DNA of 64,000 nucleotides from Parapristionchus giblindavisi (GCA_943737045.1 CALSFV010000362.1:1-64000); one strand, 5' to 3'. Shown: positions 48,958-60,345, counted from the first letter of the stretch. Notes: generated by a model from the sequence alone, not told the origin. Made by a program: numbers and translations.

Positions 48958-49091
48958 CGTATGCATGAACATTTTTCCGGGAAAATTTGATATCATTAGC
49001 GTAGGCGGAGACGTTTTCCAAAAATCCTCCGCCTACGCTAATGACGTCACATTTTCCCGGAAAACGGTTTTCCCATTGTTCATGCATACGG
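48958..49091. mobile_element. Inverted-repeat element with GTATGCATGAAC ends
   Basis: GTATGCATGAAC at the left and GTTCATGCATAC at the right, with further inverse matches inward (TTTTCCGGGAAAA, ATTAGCGTAGGCGGAG). It is near-palindromic over the full 134 bases and non-coding. Probably a MITE. Confidence 0.65.
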
Positions 49092-49311
49092 CCATTGATC
49101 TATAAAAACAATCGATTGATCTACCTTAACCCTACATCATATCAAGACACATACTAAATGACCTTGATAATTGCTCATTAGTATAGTGGAATGAAAGGGG
49201 GTGAGAAATATGATAATTGAAAGAAATAATACATTAAAAATGAGAGATGCCTACGGTGGAGTATGAGAGCTAATGCTCATACTCACACCATACTCAAGCA
49301 AAAACATGTAA

Positions 49312-49442
49312 AATTCCACACTAATCTATCCACGACGCCATACCTAGCCGTACATGGAGTAAACCCGGTGAGCATAATAAATTGCTCGGTACCGGGAGTA
49401 CCCCATGAATGGACATTCCAGGCTACGGAACCGTGAGACAGA
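49312..49442 (-). repeat. 135-bp duplicated segment, copy 1
   Basis: About 90% identical to the segment at 49777-49908. On the minus strand it sits after a GGTTAG acceptor-like site and reads SSVSRFRSLECPFMGYSRYR..., ending in TAG just before GTATGG. This may be a duplicated exon or a non-coding repeat; it also has CCGTACATGG/CCATGAACGG inverse segments, which favours a structured repeat. Confidence 0.5.
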
Positions 49443-49511
49443 GGACTAACCAACTAACTAATAAGATAAAGGTCAGTACGGCTTTTGTTGGGGTGGGATA
49501 TTGCACCTCTA

Positions 49512-49630
49512 TGATCAAACAGACCCATCCGTGTGTAGATGAACAACGCAAGCACATGTAGATGAAGATGAGTGTAGAGAAGTTGAGGGACAACAAGACG
49601 ATCATCGAAGTTGTATCTAGCTCGGCTGAT
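49512..49630 (-). CDS. Possible exon with a membrane span, gene unrecognised
   Basis: The minus-strand frame LDTTSMIVLLSLNFSTLIFIYMCLRC... ends in IIE before GTGCAATA. It has one hydrophobic span. It lies between the two 135-bp duplicated segments and is in phase with both as exons. No family is recognised and no complete gene model is possible. Confidence 0.3.
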
Positions 49631-49776
49631 GAGAGATGGACATGGGTCGTTGAGAGATGAAGACGGCCATGTGGATGTGACGATAAACTGTAATGATGTA
49701 TGATATATGGATGTCTACTGTAGGGGTGTATGAGGGCTAATACAACGATTCTTATGGAAAAGAGTAATTCTACACT

Positions 49777-49908
49777 AATCTATCCAGGGCTCCATACCCA
49801 GCCGTACATGGAGTAAACCCAATGAGCCTTATAAATTGCTCGGTACCGGGAGTACCCCATGAACGGACATTCCGGGCTACGGAACCGTGAGACAGAGGAC
49901 AAGAACTG
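49777..49908 (-). repeat. 135-bp duplicated segment, copy 2
   Basis: Partner of the segment at 49312-49442. On the minus strand it follows a TATCACAG acceptor-like site and reads FLSSVSRFRSPECPFMGYSR..., with TGG in place of the TAG of copy 1 before GTATGG. The substitutions between copies are not clearly synonymous, so coding is unproven. Confidence 0.5.
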
Positions 49909-50005
49909 TGATACGATACTACGGGAACATTCTAGAAGTTCTAGGAGGAACCAGTGAGTGCCCTATTCCTATTATCGACTAGCCGAGTGCACGTGCACTC
50001 ACTGA

Positions 50006-50447
50006 CTAGGGAATGGTTTCTTTGATGGTTGAACTCACGGGGAGTGACCTACACAGTAATATTCAGCATGGTCGAATTAGTAAGAATCAACTTTCAAAAG
50101 CTGCGAATGATCGATTTTTAAACGAAACCCGTCGCATATCCGCCGCACGAAAGACAGCCAAAAAGTTGCATTTTTTGAAGTTTTTTCACTTTTTGAACTC
50201 GAGTTCGATTTCCCAGACAACATTTCATGTCTGCATGGTAATTCAACCAAAAAAATGCTGTTTCAGTGAAAATCAAGTCCAAAAATCTTTTTTGGCTGTC
50301 TTTTGTGCGGCGGATATGCGACGGGTTTCGTTTAAAAATCGATCATTCGCAGCTTTTGAAAGTTGATTCTTACTAATTCGACCATGCTGAATATTACTAT
50401 GTAGGTCACTCCCCGTGATTTCAACCATCAAAGAAACCATTCCCTAG
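50006..50447. mobile_element. Tc4-like foldback MITE with TGA target duplication
   Basis: Starts CTAGGGAATGGTTTC and ends with its inverse, GAAACCATTCCCTAG. The arms are about 160 bases each and nearly identical. TGA flanks both sides (50003-50005, 50448-50450), and the rebuilt target CTGAG fits the CTNAG site known for Caenorhabditis Tc4/Tc5. Non-coding, 442 bases; it would depend on a transposase like that of the 22-kb element. Confidence 0.82.
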
Positions 50448-50450
50448 TGA

Positions 50451-51300
50451 GAGTGCAATAGGGGATATTTGAGGAAGACAACTCTAGTGATCTGCCGAAA
50501 ACACATATCAATTGCACCTATCACCCCGTAGACTACCGCAAGATAGGTACAAACTAGGGCAAGTCAGCTGATGCGGCACGATATCACGGGTCTCCGGTAA
50601 AAGTGTAGAAACGCCTGCCACTATGATTTTATTTTGTCTTCAATTTCGATGAACGTCGGTCAGTGTGTGTAGTTGGGGGCCATGAGAAGACCTAGCCACT
50701 TGATTTGGGCAAAATTCCAAATTATCGATTTTTTGTGATCTATTCTGAAAATGATCATAACTCGGTTCATTTTCATCGTACAGCGAGCTGACAGGTGTCA
50801 TTCAAACCGTATTATAATGCTCTCAAAAAAAGTGTTTCATGACCCGTTCGCTGCAAAGTCGTTTTCAGGGCGAAAAACGCGAAAAACACATTTTTTGAAC
50901 AAAAAGGTGAACTTTTCTCGAAAATTTTCTCTTGGGATCATCCGTATTATTGCAGAATATAAGTTTTCAGAAGACGTACAAAGTCGGTATGTTGTTCATT
51001 TACCGTATCTCTGTCCTCCCAATACCGTTTAATAGAGTACACGCGACAGTCATTTTTTTCTGCCTCAACAGTTTTTCGATCGTATCTGCCTTCAAAATGG
51101 TCCAATCGACTATTCGAAAAAAGGAAAATGATGCTCTCGGAAAGGCGAATAAAAAGTTCTATTATGATCGAATAGCTATGACAACTCATTTTCGAGTTAT
51201 TCGAGAAAAACCTTATCAACATCGATTTAGTCGGTTGTTTCGCGCCAGTTATAGAAAAATTGTTGCAGAAATTACTTATTTCATTCACTGATCTCATAAT
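50451..51300. other. Unidentified repeat-like sequence
   Basis: Contains long runs open on both strands (plus 50932-51291, minus 50947-51297), AAACGCG and GAAAAACAC words, and no splice signals that I trust. It may be an old element. Confidence 0.3.
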
Positions 51301-51404
51301 CTAATGCACACTTTAGTGTCTCCTTTATCTTTTTTCTTCTCCTTTTCGCCTCACCAATTTACAAAGCTAGAGCCACTTTACTCCGTCATTGGATCTTGAA
51401 CTCT

Positions 51405-51545
51405 GGTATTTTTTTCCTACCAGGAACCCGCTATAGCACCCTCTTTCCTGGTATCGATAGCGGGATCCTGCTAAATTTCCTGCCAGGATCCTGCTAGCGC
51501 ATTTCCTACCAGGAAACCGGTAGCCGGAAAGTCAGAGCCGGGAAA
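51405..51545. repeat. TTTCCTACCAGGAAC repeat cluster, copy 1
   Basis: Several degenerate units of TCCTACCAGGAACCCGCTA. The same family appears in denser form at 62670-62830. The units are short and partly palindromic (CCTGGTAGG/CCTACCAGG). Confidence 0.55.
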
Positions 51546-52301
51546 CGTCTGCCGCTCTTTCCTACACGCAACGCTTTGAAATTTAAAGCGCGATTGAATT
51601 TTTATCTCGTTGTCACGGCAGCGGGTGCACCGACCCACATGTCCAAAAAATGGCGTAAAAGTATCTACAAAAATATGAAGTCTTAGTGAAAATCAGGAAA
51701 TTCAGGGAAAATCACGCACTGAATATCAAGTAAAAAATTACCGACATCAGGGAAAAAATTGCAAATCAGGCGAAATTTGAATCCCTGAATCACTAACTTT
51801 TTTACTGTAGAATTTGAATTCCTGAATCACTAACTCGATGTTAAAATTTACTTTTGTAAGTAAAATAGTCAAATATCTGGCACTTTGCCAAATTTTTGTT
51901 GAGTGCTTTCGAAACTATTTAAAACACTTTCCCCCTATTAAAATGCTTTTATTTTTAATATTCCTTTTTCAGCATATTGTCTACAAGCTGTTTGACAGTT
52001 CTATGTTATGAATGGTCATTCTACTCCGACTTCTTCGGTATGGTGTTTAAAAGTTATACGCTCAGAGCCGCTCTGTTGAGCTGTTAAATTATTGCATGTT
52101 CACAGGGATTGGTGAGCAAGCTTTCCGCAAGTATGTAACAGCCTAATAAATTGCGAATATATAACTCCGTTGTTGCAAACACGACGAGTGTTTCTAAGCA
52201 ATTTACGAACAACTTGCTTCGTTGTTGCTTTTACTGTTCAGTTTAGAGTTAATTGTCGGTTACTTGTGTCATCCTTGCTCTGTTTATGGAGCAAGGATGA
52301 A

Positions 52302-53178
52302 ATGAGTTGCCGGCAAATTATATTTTGCACGTCGTGTGGCGGGCAAGTTTGCCGCAATGATCGAATGTGGTTGCCGAATCATTTCTGCAAAGTTTGCCTG
52401 ATAATTGCGGAAACCTTGCGCGCCAATCGCTGTGTGTTCTCAGAATACAAGAAGGAAGCGAATCACAAGAACATGGTCTGAAGAAGAAGCAGCCACTGCG
52501 GCTGATCTGATGAATATCAGAGTGGATGAACATAATGTGAGTATGATCTGTCGTTTTGATATACGTCTTCTCATTTTTCTGATGTCATTGTTTAGCTTGG
52601 GCTGTCTTTTACGCCCGTGATGTCTTCTCCAGAGATGTTACAACAGGTATATGTTCTCGTATTTCGCACAACTCTCTTTAATTACTTTGTACTTCTCTAT
52701 AATTATTTCATTATGTTGTAGAACCGATATCGTCCGGAATCAGCGCAGATGCCCCTGAGACCACTACCTTCACCCCATATGTCACGCTCCCTACCATCTA
52801 CACCGACTGATCAGGTACCATTCATAATTAACTATCGTCAACTATAACTTACAAAATTGTCCAATAAATGAATCAACTTAAATATTTAAATTTAGATGAA
52901 CGGGTTAAGTTTTACTACATCTAGGCAAGCTTTCACGCGTCCTAAGGTTAGTCTTGATGTTTGTATTGATCAAATGTTTGGACTAGAACGCGGTGAAATT
53001 GCATTCTGGTCCCAACCAATTACTACATTCAATATTGTGGGCCAAATTTTCAAGGTGATTTCGCTAGTTTTTGCAGGTGCTTTTCCGCACGGAGTCTCCT
53101 TTATCTGGTGCTCAACCGTCTACTTCTCCAGGTTTCGATTCCGACGGAAAGCATAATAGAGTATCGTACTATCTATAA
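52302..53178 (+). CDS. Small unrecognised gene, Cys-rich N-terminus, Ser/Pro-rich tail
   Basis: Model: 52302-52391, 52444-52536, 52596-52646, 52722-52814, 52896-52946, 53077-53178. All introns are GT-AG and every exon is phase 0, giving 159 residues. The N-terminus CTSCGGQVCRNDRMWLPNHFC could be a zinc knuckle. TRRKRITRTWSEEEAATAADL has a basic stretch and a Trp-acid start faintly like a Myb/SANT helix. The rest is Ser/Pro/Gln-rich. If the first intron (52 bases) is not real, a frameshift would separate the first two exons. I do not recognise the family. The internal phase agreement is the main support. Confidence 0.45.
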
Positions 53179-54009
53179 TATATATAAGCAATTAATGTTC
53201 CTGCCAGTTTGGGTCTCCCCCTCAGCTGTTTGTAATGTTCATGTCAAACGTTGGGCAGGGAGGTTCGGGCTGGCTCGGCACCATCCTCCTACCGTATCGC
53301 ATTTGATCTTTGAATTATCGATTATGAACTTTGATCGTTGAGTTATCCTCACAATTGATCTTTCGTCTATCGATTTAGAACTCTAACTATTATATCCTAT
53401 CCTTCCGTATATCGAATATAACTTCATCCTATTTGCTATCTTTATTGTTCGTAAACTCCCATTCATTGTTTTAAATATTCTCGCCCTCTTCCGTTGATGA
53501 TTTAATGAGTTCCCTTGAATGAAGATTATGAAGTATTATCCGCAGTTCAATCAAGATGTTTTTGAAATTTAATTCAATATATTTATTAATTTTTGTGCAG
53601 AAATAATTGAAAGAAAACTTTTTACTAATTAATTGGTACGAACAAATAAAAAATCCGACTTGTGTTTTTTACCAATCCAAAATCGTGAACACTAAACACA
53701 GTATGTCACCCCAAAAATTAGCCACCCTCTCGTAGTTATACGGTCGGCTTTCCCGCTGCCGTGCGTTGTTTCGCTTATTTTCCTTTGATTTTTTAGTTGC
53801 TCCTGTTTAAAAGTTAGTTTTTATTGTTCAGTAGTACATTCGTTTTGAGGTCATCGCGTGCGTGAGTAACATTTATCTACACGCAACGATTGAATGGGCA
53901 AAATAGAACCATTGAATCTTTTCTCTCGGGATTGTTCCTGTACTTTTTAGTTTACACGCTGTATTCTATTGAAGCTTCTGTTTTTAGGCTCGTATCTAAG
54001 AAGTCGCAG

Positions 54010-55775
54010 ATGCATGACGTTGTTGCAGGAGGAGGACTGCCAGCCGAGCATCAGGTAGAATAATTATTAATTATTATATGTTTTTTTGTAATTTTCTTTT
54101 GTCTTATAGGCATAATGAGTAAAAATTTAGATACATTCGCGTAATTTCGAGGAATTACCGGTGAATTTTCTGGAGGTAGCCAGCCCTCTACAACAAGACA
54201 TGTACTCTTTGGGAAACGATGGGCAAGGATCGGTTAACTCTCCTCAACTCGCTTCTCTCGCGCCTATGACCACATCTTCCAATGATCAGAGGTTTGTACC
54301 ACTTACTATTCACGCTCGATTTGAATTCCATTATGCCTTACACTTTACCATAGTGAGGCATCAACATTTAATCAATTGTAGTATATCGTATCAACCATAA
54401 TTTGAAAACACACACGCCATAATTTGAAAACACAATTTGAGCTACGGGGGGCTGTAAAATTAGAACTTTTCAAAAATTTGTGGAATGCCCCCCCCCCCTG
54501 TAAACATGAGGTTTAGTTGAATTTTTTGAAAAAAAGTGATGGCCCCCTGTAACCCGTTTTCGTTCGGATGCCCCATGTAGAATCGAGCTCCAGGTATCCC
54601 GCCCATGTATGATTTTTACTATTTCTACAAGTGATTTACATACTAATAATTCATTTCAATCATACATGGGCGGGCATTGCCGCTGGAAATGAAAATCGGG
54701 TGGTTTTGACACTAAAATTTCATTTTCGAGTGAATTTTGCCCAAATCGTTTTCAATTTTTTAGTGAATTTTGGCTAAATCGGGTGGGTTTGGTGCCAAAA
54801 TCGGGTGGGTATTGCCGCTAGCGACAATGCCGCACACATGATTTCAATGTTCCTTTTCAGGAAGAGGAAGGTTCTCTATCAAACCATCATTTGCTCATAA
54901 TGCATAAGCAACATCTCAAATGCATAATCAACAAGAATTGGATAGGAATGATGCGACTCCTCCAGCAATGAGCAATGTCGAACTGGCCTCCACCATGATT
55001 ACAACCATTCTTGGTGATCAGGTAATCGTTGTATCCTACATTTTACACCATATCCTACGCTAGACTTTTTTTGGCCAGATTCATTGTGAGACATAATACG
55101 GGGCCTTACAAGAGAAGCGCCAAACTATACGGAAGAAATTCTGAAATCGAGTGCGCATGCAAGAGAATCGGCCATAGCCAGTGGGGGTCTGGCACAGTCA
55201 GAAATTAAAATTTTGGGGATCGGTCTTTTCAAAGGTGCTGATGACGATAGACACGTTCATTTTGCATTTAGAGCCACCGTCGATGCCAGTATTTAAGATA
55301 GTTGTTTACATTAACTAGAACACTAGAAATCCATATTTGAGAATGTTACAACTATCGCTTGAGTATTGATTGGCATGATTTATTTATTGGTTTAAAGATG
55401 GACTGGCGTGTCTTCGATCCATTTCTCCACGTATTGTTTCCTGCTCAAGAGACGCCTTCCTTGTCGAATGTGCCTCTAGGATACGGTAAGAGCTATCAAT
55501 TGTTCGATATCACAGCTGGTTAGATGTACTTCTATTGATTGATCAATAATGAGGACTAGAGGCACGACAACAGTTATCAATTAATATATTAGTATTATCA
55601 ATCGATTGGGTATTTATTTCGAACGACACTTCTACTCGATGAATCATTAAATCGTTCTTTACCAATTAATCAATAATCATGGTTTAGAAGTGGCACAAAG
55701 TGTCCATCGCTTGAGACTTTGCTGCTGGCCACAGCTTTTCCGTCCCCGGACGACCTCTTCATATTGCTAAAGAAG
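54010..55775 (+). pseudogene. Exon-like cluster, possibly a decayed gene
   Basis: Coding-like pieces with plausible splice edges: about 54010-54055 (MHDVVAGGGLPAEHQ), about 54131-54290 (RNFEELPVNFLEVASPLQQ... SSNDQ), about 54938-55020 (ELDRNDATPPAMSN...ILGDQ), about 55398-55485 (MDWRVFDPFLHVLF...) and about 55688-55774 (SGTKCPSLETLLLATAF). Phases agree for the first two, but later pieces need frameshifts or read through stops (TAA near 54895 and near 55767). It follows the small gene on the same strand and may be its decayed continuation. Family unknown. Confidence 0.35.
54575..54850. repeat. Dispersed repeat with CGGGTGGGT/GCCGCTAGCG words
   Basis: Holds CCCGCCCATGTATGATT and its inverse AATCATACATGGGCGGG, then AAATCGGGTGG...TTGCCGCTAGCGACAATG. 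Related pieces lie at 57590-57620, 57765-57830, 60350-60500 and 61780-61935. Confidence 0.5.
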
Positions 55776-55879
55776 GTACGGTACTCTATCTAGATATTGA
55801 TATTGTTCTTGGGCGGTAAACTTAATTATTTTATGATGGGAGGAAATATGCGATTACTTCGTACTGTATTTAAGTTGTA

Positions 55880-57219
55880 CAGTACCGTGCAAAAGTATGG
55901 ACTCAAGATTCCAATCGTTATAACTTTTTACGTCTTTGGCCGATCGGCGTCGGTTTAATTTTATTATTCTCGTGTGGATTTTTTCTGTTAGTCCTTTTTT
56001 TCTGTGAGGAACGAACAACTATCGGTTAACGTTTTAAGCCATTAATAACGTTGATAGCATACCGCAATAAAGAAAGAGATAATTTCGCCTGACCCATCAA
56101 AATTTCGTAAAAATGCCATAACCTCCATAGCGAATGAAATTACGTTCCGTCCATTTTGACTTCCAATAGTATTTGTATCATAGGTGGGCACGCTGGGGGA
56201 AAGGCTATGCGCAAAAAGGAGAATGGGGAGGCAAGGCTGTGCGCATGGCTAAGCGAAATATACGATATAAATTGGATTTGCGGCCGCTCTACCGCACTAG
56301 AGGCTCCTCCCCTCTGAACTCTTCCTGACTGTAGCAGATGGCGTGATCAATTGATATGTCGCCTTCCCCCCATCTCCATGTCCCTCCCTCTCTTTTAATA
56401 TTTTTTGATTTCACATATTTTCTTGCACTCGAACACTTTGTACTTGTTGAAACACCCTTGTGGTGTAAGATAAATAAAAATAAATAAATAAGAAATTTTT
56501 ATTGTTGCTTATTCAACAGGAAATTTTCTAATTTTTGCGAGGTAAGGCAGTGCGCATAAAATATTCGTCTTCTCGCGCCAACCTGTGATTTGTATGGGCA
56601 AAGTCGTAATTGAATTCCTATAATCTCCCCTCTTTGTAGTTGTGTTAGGTGGATGTTTAGGCTCGTCATGGCAAATATTTATATTTTTAGAAAAACCGAC
56701 CGTGAAATGCCGTGAGCCCAACATATTGTATGTGATTTTTTTCGAATTTTCGAAGAATCGAAGGGCTATAAACTTTCCGAAATTGGCATGGTGCTGCCCT
56801 ATGACTAGATGATAATACTCCTTTAATCGGAGGCCTGTAGCTCAACCGCAGACTGAGTTATGGCATTTTTACGAAATTTTGATGGGTCAGGCGAAATTAT
56901 CTCTTTCTTTATTGCGGTATGCAATCAACGTGGTTAATGGCTTAAAACGTTCACCGATATTTGTTCGTTAATCACAGAAAAATAGGACTAACAGAAAAAA
57001 TCTACCTGAGAATAAACCTATTTTTGAGCCCACCTCGGCATTTCAAGTATAATGAAATCATTTCATCACCGTAGGTAATAATCGATACATCATACTTTTC
57101 TCCAATGTTTATACTATATAATAAAATTAAACGAGGCTGATCGGCCGGTTATAACGATTCGAATTTTGTAAAAAGTTATAACGATTCGAATTTTGCGTCC
57201 ATACTTTTGCACGGTACTG
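55880..57219. mobile_element. Tc1-type foldback element flanked by TA, with nested hAT-like MITE
   Basis: Starts CAGTACCGTGCAAAAGTATG and ends with its inverse, CATACTTTTGCACGGTACTG. TA flanks each end (55878-55879, 57220-57221). The arms of roughly 230 bases are inverse copies (for example AAATTATCTCTTTCTTTATT) but clearly diverged. The CAGT...TGCAAAAGT terminus and TA duplication are typical of Tc1-type elements. No transposase frame. A hAT-like MITE (56179-56587) has inserted in the middle. Confidence 0.78.
56179..56587. mobile_element. hAT-like MITE, family A, nested copy with ATTTGTAT duplication
   Basis: Ends CATAGGTGGGCACGC and TCGCGCCAACCTGTG are inverse copies, flanked exactly by ATTTGTAT (56171-56178 and 56588-56595). 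An 8-bp duplication and CA...TG ends fit the hAT superfamily. Related to 20564-20755. Confidence 0.75.
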
Positions 57220-57639
57220 TAGGTGTAGGATGGGTGCCCTGTTAGTATAAGCTCCAGTTAATTAAGCAAAAAAAGTGAACCATTTGAGATATAGTACAGA
57301 CAATATGTAATTTGTCAGGAACGAGCTCGGCGGCCGCCACTGCGCTTCTCCATTCATTAGACACGATGATGCATTCGTCAGGTAAGCAAACTGTGTTCAA
57401 TGTTCGAAGAGATATGATATCATGTATACTGTAATTTTGGGACCAAAAGAATAATCGATGTGATCATTATTGGTTGATTTCCAACTAAGCAAATGTAATT
57501 TGAAAATCAATCAATAATGATCATCCCTACACAGCAAATATAATTTTTTAAATTCTTGTATTTAAATACTCCATTTTTTTCTCGTCCCACCCACCCGATT
57601 TAAATTTCCATCAACAAAAGTTGCCCCACGTATGTTACT

Positions 57640-58770
57640 GTAGATCTGCATCCTAGTGGAGATTACTGTAGGTCTGAGCTCTAGAGGGATTACTGTAGCT
57701 TATAGGGGATTACTGTAGATTACGATAGTTCCAAGCTGTAGAGGAGATTACTGTACCCGCGTGGGCGGCATTGTCGCTAGCGTCCAGACCCACCCAATGT
57801 TTTCCTCCGTCAAGGGTTGCCCACGTATGGTAGGAATAATTGAGGTTACTGTAGATTTCGATCGGAGCAAAGAAAAAATAAAGAAAAAGCTAAACGTTAA
57901 ATTTGAATCGATCTCGGGATACTGTAGGAATGGTTGAGATTACTTTAGCTTTCGATCGGTTTACTTTGTTCCGATTTCCCACTAGAGCTAAGAGCACGAT
58001 TTTTACAAAAAAATGAACGGGAAAAAGATAAAGTTGAATCGTCATCCAGATATTGTAGGAATCAGGCGTACTGTAGGTGTGAGCTCTAGTAGGGATTACT
58101 GTACGTCTAGTGGGTATCACTGAAATTTTGAGCTTCAGTGTTGATCATCATAGGTCTGAGCTGTAGTGGGATTACCGCAGGTCTGAGCTGTAGCCGAGAT
58201 TGCTAGGTCTGAGCTATTGTGGAGATTATTATAGCTCTTAGCTCTAGTGGGAAATCAGAAGGTTTGAGCTCTAGTGGAGATTTCTGTAGTTCTGAGCTCT
58301 AGTGGCTTAACTGTTGGTATGAGCTCTAGTGGGGATTACTGTAAGTATGGGCTCTATTGGGGATACCCAAATATAATCGTTATGATCTTTATTGATTAAT
58401 TTCCAACGAATTTCGACACCGTAATTCTTCAGTTGCGTCGTGCTCGCAACTCCCGATTGGTGCGCCGACCACCCAGCTGCAGGACAAGCTTGCACAGCTT
58501 ATGCCGGTATCGCTTTTTCATGAACAAATAGCAATAGACCGTATATGGGGCAGTTTTGTTACAATAAGAAATTCTATTAGGTTGTCTCATAAGTCCCTTA
58601 TTTTTATACCATTTTTCAATTACTTTGTTCTTAGAAATAAATGTGGAATGCGGTCTAAAATACATAGATGGTATATTGCTGTAAGTTTGAGCTCTACTGG
58701 GGATTACTGTATGTTTAAGCAGTGTGGAGATTGCTGTAGGTCTGAACCATACATGGGCGTCGACATGGGG
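57640..58770 (+). repeat. Degenerate GAGCTCTAG/GATTACTGTAG array, left block
   Basis: Many imperfect head-to-tail copies of a unit of about 28 bases, built from GGTCTGAGCTCTAGTGGG and GATTACTGTA, interrupted by other sequence. The copy-to-copy divergence is high. A CT(N)AG-type core (CTCTAG) and TACTGTAG are the most conserved words. Confidence 0.75.
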
Positions 58771-58985
58771 GCCCCCTGTAAAATTAGGACTTTTCGAAAA
58801 TTTGTGGACACACTGTTCACATGCTATCCTTAAATTTCACCCATATTTTCTTCTGTGAGGTGTATGTATCTTAATGAGACCAGTCGATGTGTAAGAAGCG
58901 CCGAATTTTTCATGTGCTGCAATAAAAAAATGAATTTTTCCTGTGCTGGTTTCTAGTGGAGATTACTCTAGGTCTCAGCTCTATT

Positions 58986-59230
58986 CATAGGTGGGCGTGT
59001 GAAAACGAATTCCTTTTGCACACAGCCATGCCTTCCTTTGCAGGGCCTTGCGCATACCTTTGCCGGAACTTTCCTGTTTTTTTTGGCCCGGAGTAATTTG
59101 CATAAGATCTGCATTCGCAGAACTGCTCTCCTGCGAGGGGAGGCTTGCCCTCCCATTTTAGGGTGGGCGGTCCAATGTCCAGTCCAATGGGGGGGGGGGG
59201 CGGTGCTCCCCGCACTCTCCTCGAAATGAG
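58986..59230. mobile_element. Truncated hAT-like MITE, family A, in reverse sense
   Basis: Begins CATAGGTGGGCGTGTGAAAA and continues as the reverse complement of 20564-20755 (GAATTC, TTGCACACAGCC, CTTGCGCATA). The other end and an 8-bp duplication are not found. Overlaps a GGGGGGGGGGG run near 59190. Confidence 0.55.
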
Positions 59231-59281
59231 AGAGCGCTGGACTGAAACGAAGAAGAGGGACGACGGATTTTGTAGAGAGAT

Positions 59282-59693
59282 TCACATCCCAGTCAAAATC
59301 ATTGGTTTATAGAGGTTGGGAGGTGGCAAGGACATTCGGACCATTGCAGTAAGCATCCGTTTGTCCGTTTTTCTCACACAGCGTGGGGTCATATTTATCT
59401 TCTCCTTCACCACTTTTCCCATGGAGCCGGGGTCAATCTTTAAGTCCCGAGCCAGCTTCTTCATTGAGCGGTGCGGATTTCGGCTGATTCGGTTTGTCAC
59501 AGCCACGACCACCTTCGGATTGACCACCTTGGGCTTCATTCCTCTCCCGGAACGGTCCAGTACCACTCCAGTCTCCCTGTACCTCGCCAGCGTCGGGTAG
59601 GCCTTCTTCGTGGAACGCTAACAGCTTTCGATATGTCGGTTACGCTTATGCCGCGCCCTCGCATGGTAACGATCCACTGTGGACCAGGGGTGT
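59282..59693 (-). pseudogene. Mariner/Tc1-type transposase DNA-binding fragment
   Basis: The minus-strand frame reads VLDRSGRGMKPKVV, then RISRNPHRSMKKLARDLKI and MGKVVKEKINMTPRCVRK. This is the second helix-turn-helix and linker region of mariner-type transposases, with the SGR... motif. A frameshift near 59565-59600 separates it from an upstream piece (MRGRGISVTDISKAVSVPRR), which resembles the first helix. The fragment ends at 59693, next to the hAT remnant, and the catalytic domain is absent. Clearly dead. Confidence 0.75.
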
Positions 59694-60345
59694 GCGGCAA
59701 CTGAGTTGCCGGCAACGGCAACCAATTATGAAAAATTGCAGAAAGCAAATTCAATCAAAAAATCATTGAAAAAAAGTCAGATAAGCAAGTTTTGTGTGCA
59801 ATATCTTAGAAATGTGATGTATACGGTACATCAAAACGAATAATCGTGTCGTTTTGAGAATGACATTTCGTTATCCTTTGTGTTTTCTCCAGGAAGTCAA
59901 AAATTTTCTGGCCACTGCACTAGACACGGAGATTGATCCATTCTCTCATTAGACTAGTAATGTTAAGAAAGCATAACACCTTCTTATCTCACGAGCAGCC
60001 ACGAAGTATCTAATTTGCCTATCCGGATCTGCGAAAGCTGAAAGACTATTCGGGACGGAGGGAATCTTTCTCAACAAATACAGAAAGAATCTTTCCAAAT
60101 ATTACTCAAGTCTAAGAATATTCTACGAAAAATATTGATATTTCATTCATTGTTTCAATTTTTTATTGTCATTGGTTTCGTTTGGTATTTAACGATTTTT
60201 GATAAGCACTTCATAAAAATTATCTTTGGCTCATTTTTAATAGTTAAGTTCAAAATTGCCGAAATTGCCGGCAATTGCCGAATTTTTATTTTCCGCTTGC
60301 CGGCAATTGCCGATTGCCGAAAAAAGTGGTTGCCGCACACCCCTG
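59694..60345 (+). mobile_element. hAT element remnant with inverted ends
   Basis: Ends CAGGGGTGTGCGGCAA and TTGCCGCACACCCCTG are inverse copies, a hAT-type terminus. The inside has GCCGGCAATTGCCG repeats. It contains a piece of hAT transposase (59995-60138). The flanks are different (CTGTGGAC and GTTGGTAT), so no 8-bp duplication survives. Confidence 0.72.
59995..60138 (+). pseudogene. hAT transposase C-terminal (dimerisation) domain fragment
   Basis: Reads AATKYLICLSGSAKAERLFG, then TEGIFLNKYRKNLSKYY and ends TGA. The pattern (A)TKYL..., S(A/S)..ERLFST.G and K.R..L is the hATC dimerisation domain. Upstream sequence has stop codons (near 59950 and 59960) and no zinc finger or catalytic core, so this is a relic. 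Confidence 0.75.

Noticed and set aside
49312..49908. Spliced-leader RNA or 5S rRNA gene pair
   Set aside because: The sequence does not match the SL1/SL2 or 5S sequences known to me and lacks an Sm-type site with a donor in the expected place.
50751..51297. Overlapping 119-residue plus and 116-residue minus frames
   Set aside because: They overlap on opposite strands, have no recognisable domain and lie in repeat-like sequence.
58501..58833. 110-residue plus frame in the degenerate array
   Set aside because: No splice or family support, and it runs into repeat units.
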